From Treponema sp. (lineage in GTDB: Bacteria; Spirochaetota; Spirochaetia; Treponematales; Breznakiellaceae): 13,054 nt of DNA. Position 1 is the stretch's first letter. Each line of letters begins with the position of its first letter. Under the pieces are notes generated by a model. The model saw only the letters and a list, made by a program, of their open reading frames with translations, did not search any database and was not told the DNA's origin. Made by a program: the position numbers and the translations under genes. Below, one piece after another: positions 1 through 7,461 of this stretch. The DNA lies in contig JAITQR010000200.1 in the NCBI GenBank assembly GCA_031288815.1, positions 1 to 13,054 on the forward strand. Reading direction: 5' to 3'.

Positions 1-1
1 T

Positions 2-34
2 CAACAACCTCGCCCTGAAGGGCGAGGTATGTTG
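2..34. repeat. Stem-loop 1, IS200/IS605-like hairpin at the left edge
   Basis: Positions 2-15 pair with 20-34 (14 bp with one bulged A at 29) around a TGAA tetraloop. The inner core is CGCCCTGAAGGGCG, and the flanks CAACA and TGTTG extend the stem. There is no U-tract on either strand, so it is not a simple terminator. Short GC-rich hairpins with CCCTNAAGGG-like cores next to GGTTGTTGA-like sequence remind me of the subterminal ends of IS200/IS605 (TnpA/TnpB) elements. No transposase gene is in the window and the structure touches the window edge, so it may be one end of an element lying to the left. Confidence 0.5.
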
Positions 35-56
35 TTCTCCCGTGGTGGTTAGACTC

Positions 57-104
57 AGGGTTTAATACCTTAAGAACGCCCTAAAGGGCGGGGTATTAAA
101 CCCT
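57..104. repeat. Stem-loop 2, long imperfect hairpin sharing the core of stem-loop 1
   Basis: AGGGTTTAATACC (57-69) is perfectly complementary to GGTATTAAACCCT (92-104). Inside it CGCCC (77-81) pairs with GGGCG (86-90) around a TAAA loop, leaving TTAAGAA (70-76) opposite a single G91 as an asymmetric internal loop. The inner core CGCCCTAAAGGGCG differs from that of stem-loop 1 by one base, so the two hairpins look related. Hairpins with one-sided internal loops are typical of ends recognised by Y1 (HUH) transposases. An alternative is a processed RNA structure downstream of an unseen gene to the left. Confidence 0.5.
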
Positions 105-115
105 TCGCTACGAAT

Positions 116-141
116 AAAAAATCGCCTAAAAGGCGATTTTT
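116..141 (-). terminator. Rho-independent terminator, probably bidirectional
   Basis: A perfect 11-bp stem (117-127 with 131-141) closes an AAA loop. It has a GC core (TCGCCT/AGGCGA) and A/T runs on both sides, so a U-tract follows the stem in both directions. It lies 29 bases beyond the stop codon of the minus-strand flavoprotein gene, which it most likely terminates. It could also end a plus-strand transcript entering from the left. Confidence 0.8.
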
Positions 142-169
142 GAGGGTTTTATGCGGGAAGCGCCAAACG

Positions 170-787
170 TTAGCGGATAAAATTCGTCCATTCCCGCTTC
201 GGCTCCTCCGGCAAGGGGGTTTCTCTTTTTCCCGCCGCGATGGCCTTGAGGAGCCAGGCCATGTTCCTGCCCGTAATCCGCATGATCCGGAGCCCTTCCC
301 GGTCTTCCTCCAGTTCCTGGGGGGTATTCCCATGGATCACCTCCCAATAAACCGAAGGGGTGATGATCACCTGGGCAAGATTCAGGTAGTTGTTAAGCTG
401 GTGAAAGGTTGATATACCCCCGGAGCGCCTCAGGGAGGCGACCACCGCGCCCGCCTTGTAACGCAGTTTCGTGCCGGGAAAAAAGAGCCGATCCAAAAAG
501 GACTTAAAGGCGCCGGCTATGCCGCCGTAATAAACCGGGGAACCCAGGATAAGCCCGTCCGCCCCGTTGAGCTTCTCCCGGCAGGAATTAACCGGATCGT
601 CGTCAAAAACACAGCGGCCCAGATCCCGGCACCTGCGGCAATCCACACAACCCCGGATCTTTTCCGCCCCCACATGGAGGATCTCCACCCCGACGCCCTC
701 CTGTTCAAGCTCCTCCTTCATGGCAAGGATCCCATGGTACACTACCCCGTTCTTATGGGGGCTCCCGTTAAAAGCCACGACATTCAT
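170..787 (-). CDS. Iron-sulfur flavoprotein / NADPH-dependent FMN reductase family protein
   Basis: The 205-aa product belongs to the flavodoxin-like NADPH-dependent FMN reductase superfamily, in the iron-sulfur flavoprotein type common in anaerobes. The N-terminus has beta strand 1 followed by the phosphate-binding turn NGSPHKNG (residues 7-14). Four cysteines, C47, C50, C53 and C59 (C-x2-C-x2-C-x5-C), match the compact cluster-binding motif of this family. GSPVYYGGIAGAFKSFLDR (about 82-100) is the usual flavin-contacting loop and helix. There is no signal peptide, so it is cytosolic, and a role in electron transfer or redox-stress reduction is inferred. The substrate is unknown. The start is well supported: GGAGG (complement of 793-797) lies 5 bases before the ATG. 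It appears monocistronic, with a terminator at 116-141. No convincing -35/-10 pair is visible upstream, only AT-rich sequence around 805-825. Confidence 0.88.
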   Translation of the reverse strand: MNVVAFNGSPHKNGVVYHGILAMKEELEQEGVGVEILHVGAEKIRGCVDCRRCRDLGRCVFDDDPVNSCREKLNGADGLILGSPVYYGGIAGAFKSFLDRLFFPGTKLRYKAGAVVASLRRSGGISTFHQLNNYLNLAQVIITPSVYWEVIHGNTPQELEEDREGLRIMRITGRNMAWLLKAIAAGKRETPLPEEPKREWTNFIR

Positions 788-868
788 ACCCGCCTCCGTA
801 TAAACTTTTATATAACTATTCAGTCGTAGCGCGATTTTAGAACTTTTCCTGTTCTCTGGTGCTTTAAC

Positions 869-952
869 AAAGGGGGCTACCGCCCCCTTTCGCTCCCAAT
901 CGGCTCATTTCGGGGCGTCTGCCCCTTCATTCCGCCGATTTTCGCTATCCCC
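869..952. repeat. Intergenic palindrome cluster (REP-like)
   Basis: This gene-free stretch packs several inverted repeats. AAAGGGGGC (869-877) pairs with GCCCCCTTT (882-890) around a TACC loop. AATCGGC (898-904) pairs with GCCGATT (934-940), and nested inside is GGGGC (912-916) with GCCCC (921-925) around GTCT. The string TTTCGCT occurs twice (888-894 and 940-946), each followed closely by a C-run. The whole unit could fold as a branched structure. It precedes the kinase terminator and does not itself end in a U-tract. It could be a dispersed REP-type repeat of this genome; this cannot be tested from one window. Confidence 0.5.
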
Positions 953-980
953 CGCAGGCGACTGAATACTTAACCTTTAT

Positions 981-1007
981 AAAAAGCCGGTTTGTTTTGG
1001 AACCGGC
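981..1007 (-). terminator. Rho-independent terminator of the cstA-kinase operon
   Basis: On the minus strand GCCGGTT (complement of 1001-1007) pairs with AACCGGC (complement of 986-992) across an 8-base loop, followed immediately by five U residues (981-985). It sits 11 bases after the kinase stop codon, the standard position and form of an intrinsic terminator. Confidence 0.85.
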
Positions 1008-1018
1008 CCATTCATGGA

Positions 1019-3217
1019 TCAGGAGACCACGGCCGGTTCGCGGGAACCCAGGTACTTCCGCAGCAGCGTTAGTACATTATTAAAATCAAGAGGTTTGCCG
1101 ATATGGTCGTTCATGCCCGTGGCAAGGCATTTCTCCACGTCTTCTTTAAAGACATTGGCGGTCATGGCAATGATGGGAATCTTCCCGGCATACGGGTTAT
1201 CCAGCTTTCTGATGAGCCGGGCGGCCTCGTAGCCGTCCACTTCCGGCATGTGGATATCCATGAAGATCAAATCGTAAAGATCGGGATTTGCCGCGAATTT
1301 TTCAAAAGCCTCCCGCCCGTTTTCCGCCTCGTCAATTTTAAGTCCCAGGGGTTCCAGAATCGACAGCACGATCTCCCGGTTAATCTCCACATCCTCCGCG
1401 AGAAGTATCCTGCGGCCCGCGAAGGGATCGGGCGTTTCCGCGGCGCCATCCCCGGCGGCGATGCCCTGGGCCGAATCCGCCGGAAAAGCGGTTTCCAAAG
1501 CCGGTTCGCCGATACCCACCCGGACAGTAAAAACGAACGAGGCGCCCTGGCCGAGTCTCGACTCAATCCGGATGCTCCCCTCCATCAGTTCCACAATTCT
1601 TTTTGAAATTACCAACCCAAGGCCGGTTCCGCCGTATTTACGGGAAATACTCGAATCCACCTGGGCGAAAGACCGGAAGAGCCTCTTCTGCTGTTCCTCC
1701 GAAATCCCGATCCCCGTATCCGTTACCCGTATCTCAATCGTGCAGGCCGGAATATCTCCAAAGGGGCCGCCCCGGGAAGACTCCGCGTCATCGGTAATCC
1801 TGCGGACAGTAACGTTAATATCCCCTTCTTCGGGTGTAAATTTTATCGCGTTGGTAAGAAGATTCGTAATTACCTGTGAAAGCCGCTGCTCGTCTGTCAC
1901 GATACACGGGGGAACACCCGGTTCCTCATTTATCGTGAGACACTGTTTTTTCTCCCCCAGTCTGAATTCCAGTACAGTGACGGCCCGGCGCAGCATGGCG
2001 CCGAACTCAAATTCCGTATAGGAAAGCTCGAATCTGTCGGCTTCGATCTTGGACATGTCTAGGATATCGTTTATTACCCCCAAAAGATGGATTGAGGCTC
2101 CCTCTATCTTGTTGAGACAGTAATCCTTCCGCTCCTCCTCTTTCGAAGATCTGCCGATAGCGGTCATGCCGATAATGGCGTTTATGGGAGTGCGGATCTC
2201 GTGGCTCATGTTGGCAAGAAAATTGGATTTTGCCCGGCTTGCCTGCTCCGCCTTTTCCTTGGCGGAAAGTATTTCCGTTATGTCCTGGAACAGGACAAAG
2301 GCGCCCTGATAGATCCCTTCCCTGTTGTACATGGGGGTAAAGTGTATCTCGTAATTCCGCGGGTGCCCGTCATTCCCCATATCTATGGCGTCCTCGAAAA
2401 CCACAGAACTTCTCTTGCTGATAGATTCCGCAAAAAGGCCGGTAATATCGCTGAACCTTTCCCGCTTGGTAAAACGGGCAAACACGTCCCGGTAGTGCTG
2501 TTTTCTTACCGCGTCAAAATTTTTTACCTTGAGCAACCTGAGAAAGACATCGGCGCAGTACACGAGATTTCCGGCGGAATCAAAGATGATGATAATATCC
2601 GGACTGTTTTTAAAAATCAGGTTCATGTAACTGTCTTTCCGGATAAGCCAGCGGTCTTTGACGGAACGGACATATTCATACACCAGGGTAAGGCCCATGA
2701 CAAAGAGATATACGCCGCAGATAAGCAGGGCTTCTGAAAGAGCGTAATTAAAGCGCCCGAATCCGGGGATAAAGCCAACGGCGGCGGTAAGCCCGAAGAG
2801 GGCCAGGGCGGGGATAAGTCCCAGGGGCAGGCCCAGGGTAAAGATCGACATAAGGGGATAGGAATATATCCACAGGCCGGCAAAGCCGTGAAGCTCGCTT
2901 ACGGTAAAGATCGATACTCCGCAAAAAACGCCGAAAATACCGGTAACAATAATGCCCCCTACCATAAAGGGAAGCTCGGTCCGGAGAAGTAAAAGATTGG
3001 TAAAAATGAGGAACCCGATAACAAGCCGCAGAAGGCCCTGATCAACAATGCCGGAACGCATGTCGGACACGCCTATGAAAATTATCAGGAAAGAGGCGAA
3101 GGTATAGGTAATATTAAGGACAATGAGCCGGATCATCTCGTCCATGCTCGCCTCGTCCTGCATACCGGTGTATTTGCCGCTGGTCAAAAGCAGAAAGATC
3201 CTGTCTTTTAGGGTCAT
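1019..3217 (-). CDS. Membrane-bound PAS hybrid sensor histidine kinase with C-terminal receiver
   Basis: The 732-aa product has about six hydrophobic segments (roughly 31-51, 61-78, 83-106, 114-130, 134-150, 165-183), a PAS domain (about 193-316), HisKA with phospho-acceptor H339 in [12 protein letters not shown], and HATPase_c with the N-box around N456, DTGIGI (500-505) and GGTGLGL (529-535). The C-terminal receiver (about 602-722) has acidic pair E608/D609, phospho-acceptor D654, T686 and K708. All key residues for kinase and receiver activity are present. There is no DNA-binding output, so the signal must leave through an Hpt protein or another regulator not seen here. The start ATG overlaps the cstA stop as ATGA, with GAGG 6 bases upstream, indicating translational coupling. 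By analogy with E. coli BtsS controlling the carrier BtsT, it may sense the carrier's substrate or its transport state; this is inference. The membrane domain is not one I can assign to a named sensor family. Confidence 0.92.
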   Translation of the reverse strand: MTLKDRIFLLLTSGKYTGMQDEASMDEMIRLIVLNITYTFASFLIIFIGVSDMRSGIVDQGLLRLVIGFLIFTNLLLLRTELPFMVGGIIVTGIFGVFCGVSIFTVSELHGFAGLWIYSYPLMSIFTLGLPLGLIPALALFGLTAAVGFIPGFGRFNYALSEALLICGVYLFVMGLTLVYEYVRSVKDRWLIRKDSYMNLIFKNSPDIIIIFDSAGNLVYCADVFLRLLKVKNFDAVRKQHYRDVFARFTKRERFSDITGLFAESISKRSSVVFEDAIDMGNDGHPRNYEIHFTPMYNREGIYQGAFVLFQDITEILSAKEKAEQASRAKSNFLANMSHEIRTPINAIIGMTAIGRSSKEEERKDYCLNKIEGASIHLLGVINDILDMSKIEADRFELSYTEFEFGAMLRRAVTVLEFRLGEKKQCLTINEEPGVPPCIVTDEQRLSQVITNLLTNAIKFTPEEGDINVTVRRITDDAESSRGGPFGDIPACTIEIRVTDTGIGISEEQQKRLFRSFAQVDSSISRKYGGTGLGLVISKRIVELMEGSIRIESRLGQGASFVFTVRVGIGEPALETAFPADSAQGIAAGDGAAETPDPFAGRRILLAEDVEINREIVLSILEPLGLKIDEAENGREAFEKFAANPDLYDLIFMDIHMPEVDGYEAARLIRKLDNPYAGKIPIIAMTANVFKEDVEKCLATGMNDHIGKPLDFNNVLTLLRKYLGSREPAVVS

Positions 3218-4878
3218 TTACGGCCTCGCAGTTTTGCCACGCAGGAAAATACGACCAGAACCCCCAAGAAGAAAAGCAGCCCGGCGATGGTAAGCTGAAG
3301 GCCGTCGGAGGCAGGGATAAAAACTCCCCGGTATAAAAGCCCTATCTTGCTTTTAATGGTCAAGGCAAGGGATGAAAAAGTAACCGCCAGCATGATAAGG
3401 GCGGGAATACAGAGCATAAACACCTGCTTCCCGCTTTTTTTGAAGAACAGGACGCAGGCGATAAGGGTAAGGGCCGCCAAGAGCTGATTGGCCGCCCCAA
3501 AGAGTGCCCAGATATTCTGATAGCCGGTAATCGCCAGAAGACAGGCGGGGATAAGGGTAAAGAACCCGGCCGCCGCTTTGCTGGTCAGAACCCGGCCGGC
3601 AAGCCCCGGAATCCCCGCTTTTTTATCCGCCGGGGGAGGGAAAAGTTCCTGGAACGACAGCCGCCCAAGGCGGGCTACCGTGTCCAGGGTGGTAAGAACA
3701 AAGGAGGAAACCGCCAGAGACACGATGACAAAAGATATCTGGTTAGGGAGTCCCAGCTGATGGAGGAAACCGGCGACGGCGGTGGCGAAGATGACCGGCG
3801 GCGTTTCCCTGGGAAGGACCCCGTTCCGGGCCAGGGAACCCACGGCGATAAGGGCAAGAATAGCCACCAGCGTTTCTACCAGCATGGAACCGTAGGAGAT
3901 GGGCAGCATGTGTTTTTCGTTACTGATCTGTTTAGACGCCGCCCCGGTGGCTACCAGGCTGTGGAACCCGGAAATGGCTCCGCAGGCTATGGTAATAAAA
4001 AGACTGGGGAACAGGTAAGCGCCGTTCACCTCAAATCCCGTAAAGGCGGGGATGGAGATCCGGGGGCTGGTAAACACCACGCCGATAAAAGCCGCCAGAA
4101 TCATGGCGATGAGCAGAAACGAATTAAGGTAGTTCCGCGGCTGGCCCAGGGCCCAGACAGGGATCACGGAGGCGGTAAAAATATAGACAAACACCAGACA
4201 GAACCATATCTGTTTGGGAAGATAGACGGGAAAGAAAATACCCAGAACGATGCAGAGAATGAGGAGATCCACCGCGATTATCCCGCTGGTAAGATCCGAG
4301 GCTTTCCGTTTACGGATAAAAAAGCCCAGCCCCAAAGCGGCGGCGATAAAAAGGGAGGACGCGCTTGCCACGGAAGCATTGACAGGGTTTCTTTCGCCGC
4401 CGGAACCAAAACCCGCAAAAGTTCCCGCCACGATGTCCGCGAAGGCGGCGGCGATAAGTACCGAAAAAAGCCACACAAAGATCAAAAAAAAACATTTCCC
4501 CGTTTTACCAACGTAGAGTTCAATCACATAACCTATAGATTTGCCCTGGTTTCTTACGGATGTGTAAAGAGCGGCAAAATCGTGAACCGCCCCAAAGAAC
4601 ACCGTACCGAAAAGAAGCCACAGGAGCACCGGGAGCCAGCCGAACATGGCCGCGATAATCGGGCCGTTGATAGGCCCCGCTCCGGCGATAGAGGCAAACT
4701 CATGGCCGAACAAGACCACCGGGGAAGTAGGTACATACTCCATACCATCCTCAAGTTCCCCGGCCGGTGTTTTTCTGTCCGGATCAACCCCCCACCGCTT
4801 CGCGAGACAACGGCCGTACAACAAATAAGCGGCGGCAAGCGCCCCGGCTGAAATAACCAAAATGATAAGGCCGTTCAT
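3214..4878 (-). CDS. cstA: CstA family carrier (carbon starvation protein A / pyruvate-peptide transporter)
   Basis: The 554-aa polytopic inner-membrane protein carries the signature blocks of the CstA family: [23 protein letters not shown] (51-73), FFGAVHDF (94-101), [16 protein letters not shown] (303-318) and [13 protein letters not shown] (457-469). E. coli CstA and BtsT are about 700 aa, so this is one of the shorter forms and lacks much of the C-terminal extension. Known family members take up pyruvate and have also been linked to peptide use under carbon limitation. Which substrate applies here cannot be read from the sequence. The start is placed at the family-typical first helix, although no clear Shine-Dalgarno precedes it. 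It is the first gene of a two-gene operon with the hybrid kinase (4-base overlap). A perfect inverted repeat lies 55-84 bases upstream of the start and may be regulatory. Confidence 0.94.
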   Translation of the reverse strand: MNGLIILVISAGALAAAYLLYGRCLAKRWGVDPDRKTPAGELEDGMEYVPTSPVVLFGHEFASIAGAGPINGPIIAAMFGWLPVLLWLLFGTVFFGAVHDFAALYTSVRNQGKSIGYVIELYVGKTGKCFFLIFVWLFSVLIAAAFADIVAGTFAGFGSGGERNPVNASVASASSLFIAAALGLGFFIRKRKASDLTSGIIAVDLLILCIVLGIFFPVYLPKQIWFCLVFVYIFTASVIPVWALGQPRNYLNSFLLIAMILAAFIGVVFTSPRISIPAFTGFEVNGAYLFPSLFITIACGAISGFHSLVATGAASKQISNEKHMLPISYGSMLVETLVAILALIAVGSLARNGVLPRETPPVIFATAVAGFLHQLGLPNQISFVIVSLAVSSFVLTTLDTVARLGRLSFQELFPPPADKKAGIPGLAGRVLTSKAAAGFFTLIPACLLAITGYQNIWALFGAANQLLAALTLIACVLFFKKSGKQVFMLCIPALIMLAVTFSSLALTIKSKIGLLYRGVFIPASDGLQLTIAGLLFFLGVLVVFSCVAKLRGRK

Positions 4879-4932
4879 TATACCAATTTACAACTTATTG
4901 GCCCGTTTTTCAACATCGCATGCCAAGCGGCT

Positions 4933-4962
4933 GTTGTCCGGAAACTGAAGTTTCCGGACAAC
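4933..4962. promoter_or_regulatory. Perfect 14-bp inverted repeat between paaK and cstA
   Basis: GTTGTCCGGAAACT (4933-4946) is repeated in perfect inverted form at 4949-4962 with only two bases between. It lies 20 bases after the paaK stop and 55-84 bases before the cstA ATG, both on the minus strand. On that strand it is not followed by a U-tract, so it is a poor intrinsic terminator. A minus-strand TACAAT (complement of 4966-4971) lies immediately upstream and could be a -10 element, but no good -35 is found at normal spacing. Possible roles are an operator for a dimeric regulator of cstA, a 5' UTR hairpin, or a dispersed repeat. Confidence 0.6.
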
Positions 4963-4981
4963 TCTATTGTATCGCAATATG

Positions 4982-6217
4982 CTAATAACGGTTATCAAAG
5001 ATTCTGGTTGACTTCTTTTCACTCCTGGGCAGTTCCCCGATTCCCACGGCGATAGGCTTCGGCGTAAGGCCGATCTTTTGTTTGAAAGCCTCCTCTACGA
5101 TCTTTTCAAGATTTTTTCTTTCGTTCCTGCTGTCCAGGGGGGTCTCAAAAAAGAGGTTCACGATATCCCGGCCGTTGAGGTGATCAATCTGAACCTGGTA
5201 TTCACTCGATACGTCGGGGACGGACGCCAGGAGCCCGTCTATCTGGCCGGGGAAAATCATAGTCCCCTTTACCTTGACCATGTCATCCGAGCGCCCGATA
5301 AGGGTGTCTATCCGGGGAAAAGGACTGCCGCAGGGGCAGGAACCGGGAAGCTCCCGGGTAAGATCGTGGGTCCGGTAACGGACAAGAGGCGCCCCCTCCT
5401 TATGAAGGGTAGTGATCGCCAGTTCGCCTATTTCCCCGGGAAGAACCTGGGCGCCGGTTTTCGGATTGACGATCTCATAATAAAGGTAATCGGTCCACAT
5501 GTGGATACCGCATTCGCGGGGACAGCTTACGCCGATGCCGGGACCGTAGATCTCCGTAAGGCCGTAGATATCGTACAGCTCTACCCCCAGTTCCAAGGCG
5601 ATACGTTTCCGCATCTTTTCGCCCCACCGCTCGGAACCGATAAGGGCCTTCCTCAGGAACACCTTGTCTTTTATCCGACGTTTTTCTATCTCTTCCGCCA
5701 GAAGCAGGGCATAGGAAGAGGTGGCGCAGAGAACGGTGGACTTGAGATCCATCATCATCTTGATCTGTTTATCCGTGTTTCCCGGTCCCATGGGGATGGC
5801 CATGGCCCCCAGACGCTCCGCCCCAAGCTGGAAACCTATCCCGGCGGTCCAAAGCCCGTAGCCGGGGGTAATGTGTACCCGGTCCCGCTTCGTGACCCCG
5901 GCGGTCTGGTAGCAACGGCTGAACATGATTGCCCAGTCCTCCACGTCTTTCCGGGTATAGGGGATGATCACCGGCGTACCGGTGGTACCCGAGGAGGAAT
6001 GGATCCGGACCACTCGCTCCTCTTCCACCGCTTGAAGGCCCAGGGGATACGCCTCCCGGAGATCCTCCTTGCCGGTAAAGGGGATCTTTTCAAAGTCTTC
6101 CCGGGTCTGTATATCTTCGGGCCTTATACCCTCAAACCGCTTGGCGTAGAACCCTCCCCCCTTGGCGTGGGCCATGGAGGCCCTAAGGCATCCCAACATT
6201 TCCCTGGTCATTTCCAT
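4982..6217 (-). CDS. paaK: Phenylacetate-CoA ligase (AMP-forming, PaaK family)
   Basis: Cytosolic adenylate-forming enzyme that activates an aryl acid such as phenylacetate with ATP and CoA. Counting from the start chosen here (411 aa): the P-loop SSSGTTGTP is at 74-82, YGLTEIYGPG at 218-227, YRTHD at 281-285, the hinge GRSDDMVKVKG at 308-318 and the C-terminal lysine region SEKKSTRIFDNRY at the end. CPRECGIH and, later, CPCG give the cysteine/histidine set seen in many anaerobe PaaK proteins and probably bind a metal. The frame is open upstream to an ATG at 6322. The extra 35 residues are basic and not family-like, whereas the ATG at 6217 has AGGAAG (complement of 6225-6230) 7 bases upstream, so it is preferred. 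The gene stands alone: no partner such as an indolepyruvate oxidoreductase or paa catabolic gene is adjacent. In fermenters such orphan ligases may serve aryl-acid or amino-acid by-product metabolism; this is inference. Confidence 0.9.
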   Translation of the reverse strand: MEMTREMLGCLRASMAHAKGGGFYAKRFEGIRPEDIQTREDFEKIPFTGKEDLREAYPLGLQAVEEERVVRIHSSSGTTGTPVIIPYTRKDVEDWAIMFSRCYQTAGVTKRDRVHITPGYGLWTAGIGFQLGAERLGAMAIPMGPGNTDKQIKMMMDLKSTVLCATSSYALLLAEEIEKRRIKDKVFLRKALIGSERWGEKMRKRIALELGVELYDIYGLTEIYGPGIGVSCPRECGIHMWTDYLYYEIVNPKTGAQVLPGEIGELAITTLHKEGAPLVRYRTHDLTRELPGSCPCGSPFPRIDTLIGRSDDMVKVKGTMIFPGQIDGLLASVPDVSSEYQVQIDHLNGRDIVNLFFETPLDSRNERKNLEKIVEEAFKQKIGLTPKPIAVGIGELPRSEKKSTRIFDNRY

Positions 6218-6457
6218 ACCGCGACTTCCTGTTTCCGCCCGCCTGGTACTTTGCCGCCCTTGCGCGAAAAATACGCGAAGCGCGGCAAGCCGCCGGAGCA
6301 TCGGTTTTCGGCGGGGCAGCATTTCTATACAACGCTACACCGGTTTGCGTCTTTAGACAAGCGGAGGGGAAAAATCCGGAATGAAGAATTCGTTAAAGAA
6401 ACGAGGGGGTTCAAAATTTGAGGGTTTGAAACAGCCCTAAAATTATAAAAAAATTTG
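6218..6457. other. Divergent intergenic region between paaK and the fucoside operon
   Basis: No gene is supported here apart from the possible 35-codon upstream extension of paaK (6218-6322). The stretch becomes AT-rich towards 6440-6457, just before the plus-strand promoter. A minus-strand TATAAT (complement of 6442-6447) could serve paaK, but no matching -35 is present and the leader would be over 220 bases. An inverted pair TTCAAA (6410-6415) and TTTGAA (6425-6430) lies upstream of the plus-strand promoter and is a weak candidate regulator site. Confidence 0.4.
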
Positions 6458-6486
6458 TTGACAGCCTTTTATCCCCGGTTTATACT
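6458..6486 (+). promoter_or_regulatory. Sigma-70-type promoter of the fucoside uptake operon
   Basis: TTGACA (6458-6463) is a perfect -35 element. It is followed by exactly 17 bases and TATACT (6481-6486), a five-of-six match to the -10 consensus. An A/T-rich stretch lies directly upstream. Transcription should begin near 6492-6494, giving a leader of only about 30 bases before the GTG start of the first permease gene. Confidence 0.85.
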
Positions 6487-6488
6487 TC

Positions 6489-6507
6489 CTTAGTTAAGCA
6501 AGCTAAG
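6489..6507 (+). promoter_or_regulatory. Candidate operator overlapping the transcription start
   Basis: CTTAG (6489-6493) and CTAAG (6503-6507) form an inverted repeat separated by 9 bases, lying across the predicted start site 2 bases after the -10. This is where a repressor operator would block initiation from a near-consensus promoter. The arms are only 5 bp, so chance occurrence is possible, and no regulator gene is in the window. Confidence 0.35.
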
Positions 6508-6521
6508 AAAAGGCAGATACC

Positions 6522-7460
6522 GTGACAGTTCAAGAAAAAGTGTCAAAAAAGGCCGGGTTTTGGCGGCGGCGCTGGAATTGCCGCGATCTCTACCTGCTTC
6601 TCCTTATTCCTGCGGTGTATGTGCTTATTTTTAATTATATACCCATGTATGGGGTTACCCTGGGTTTTAAGAACTACCAGGCCAGGGCCGGAATATGGGG
6701 CAGTCCGTGGGTCGGGCTTTACCATTTTCAACGGTTCTTAACCTCGCCTAATTTTTTTAATATTCTGCGGAACACCCTTACCCTGAGCGTCTATGGCCTC
6801 ATTGCCGGATTTCCCCTGCCTATTATTTTGGCTATCTTTGTTAATCACAGCTATCTGCTGAGAGCCAAAAAGACGGTCCAGTCGATTACCTTTGCGCCGT
6901 ATTTTTTCTCCACGGTAATAATGGTGGGGCTTATCGTTCAAATTTTGGGAATGCGGACGGGGGGGATCAATATTTTTTTATCGGCCATAGGGCGGCGGGA
7001 GATCAATTTTATGGGCTCCGCCGTATTATTTCCCCATATATATGTTTGGTCGGGTATCTGGCAAGGCACGGGATACGGCGCGATCATCTACATTTCTACC
7101 CTGGCGGCGGTTGATCCTACTTTGCATGAGGCCGCGATTATTGACGGGGCAACGATCTGGCAGCGAATATGGCACATCGATCTTACCACCATACGGCCAA
7201 TCATTGTTATTATGCTTATTCTAAGCATGGGGGGCATAATGGGAAGTAATTTTGAAAAAATTTACCTCCTCCAGTCTCCCCAAAACATCAGTGCTTCGGA
7301 AGTCATCGCTACTTACGTGTATAAAGTCGGCCTGGGCTCTTCCCGCTCCGATTTTTCCTTTGGGACCGCTATAGGCCTGTTCCAGAACGTGGTGGGGGTA
7401 ATACTAACACTCACCGTCAACAGGGTAGCTATGCTGCTGACCGGTGAAAGTATGTTCTAA
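6522..7460 (+). CDS. lplB: ABC transporter permease, LplB type (carbohydrate uptake CUT1)
   Basis: The 312-aa integral membrane protein has a cationic N-terminus and about six transmembrane helices, beginning with LYLLLLIPAVYVLIFNYIPMYG (about 23-44). The EAA loop HEAAIIDGATIWQRIWHIDLTTIRP (202-226) contacts the transporter ATPase. The sequence style, including MYG-x2-LGFKNY and GMRTGGIN, is that of the LplB/YteP group that imports plant or host oligosaccharides. Translation starts at GTG with AAAAGG 8 bases upstream. It is the first gene of the operon. One base separates it from the next permease gene, so the two subunits are coupled and should form a heterodimer. No cognate ATPase is encoded in the window, as is usual for CUT1 systems that share an MsmK/MsmX-like ATPase. 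Confidence 0.93.
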   Translation: MTVQEKVSKKAGFWRRRWNCRDLYLLLLIPAVYVLIFNYIPMYGVTLGFKNYQARAGIWGSPWVGLYHFQRFLTSPNFFNILRNTLTLSVYGLIAGFPLPIILAIFVNHSYLLRAKKTVQSITFAPYFFSTVIMVGLIVQILGMRTGGINIFLSAIGRREINFMGSAVLFPHIYVWSGIWQGTGYGAIIYISTLAAVDPTLHEAAIIDGATIWQRIWHIDLTTIRPIIVIMLILSMGGIMGSNFEKIYLLQSPQNISASEVIATYVYKVGLGSSRSDFSFGTAIGLFQNVVGVILTLTVNRVAMLLTGESMF

Positions 7461-7461
7461 T

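Noticed and set aside
1..141. CRISPR-like array from the repeated CGCCCTNAAGGGCG core
   Set aside because: There are only two related cores, each within its own hairpin, with no regular repeat-spacer periodicity and no cas gene.
869..952. Integron attC site
   Set aside because: The folded outline is superficially similar, but there are no paired core sites of the attC form and no cassette-like gene arrangement or integrase nearby.
3760..4851. Long plus-strand open frame (363 codons) opposite cstA
   Set aside because: It is antisense to a clear CstA protein with family motifs throughout. Its translation is rich in Gly, Lys, Arg and His with no recognisable domain, and it has no ribosome binding site. 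It is a shadow of GC-rich codon use.
5078..6421. Long plus-strand open frame (447 codons) opposite paaK
   Set aside because: The opposite strand encodes a full PaaK with all motifs. The plus-strand translation is low-complexity and unlike any family I know, and reads into the region upstream of the fucoside promoter without a start signal.
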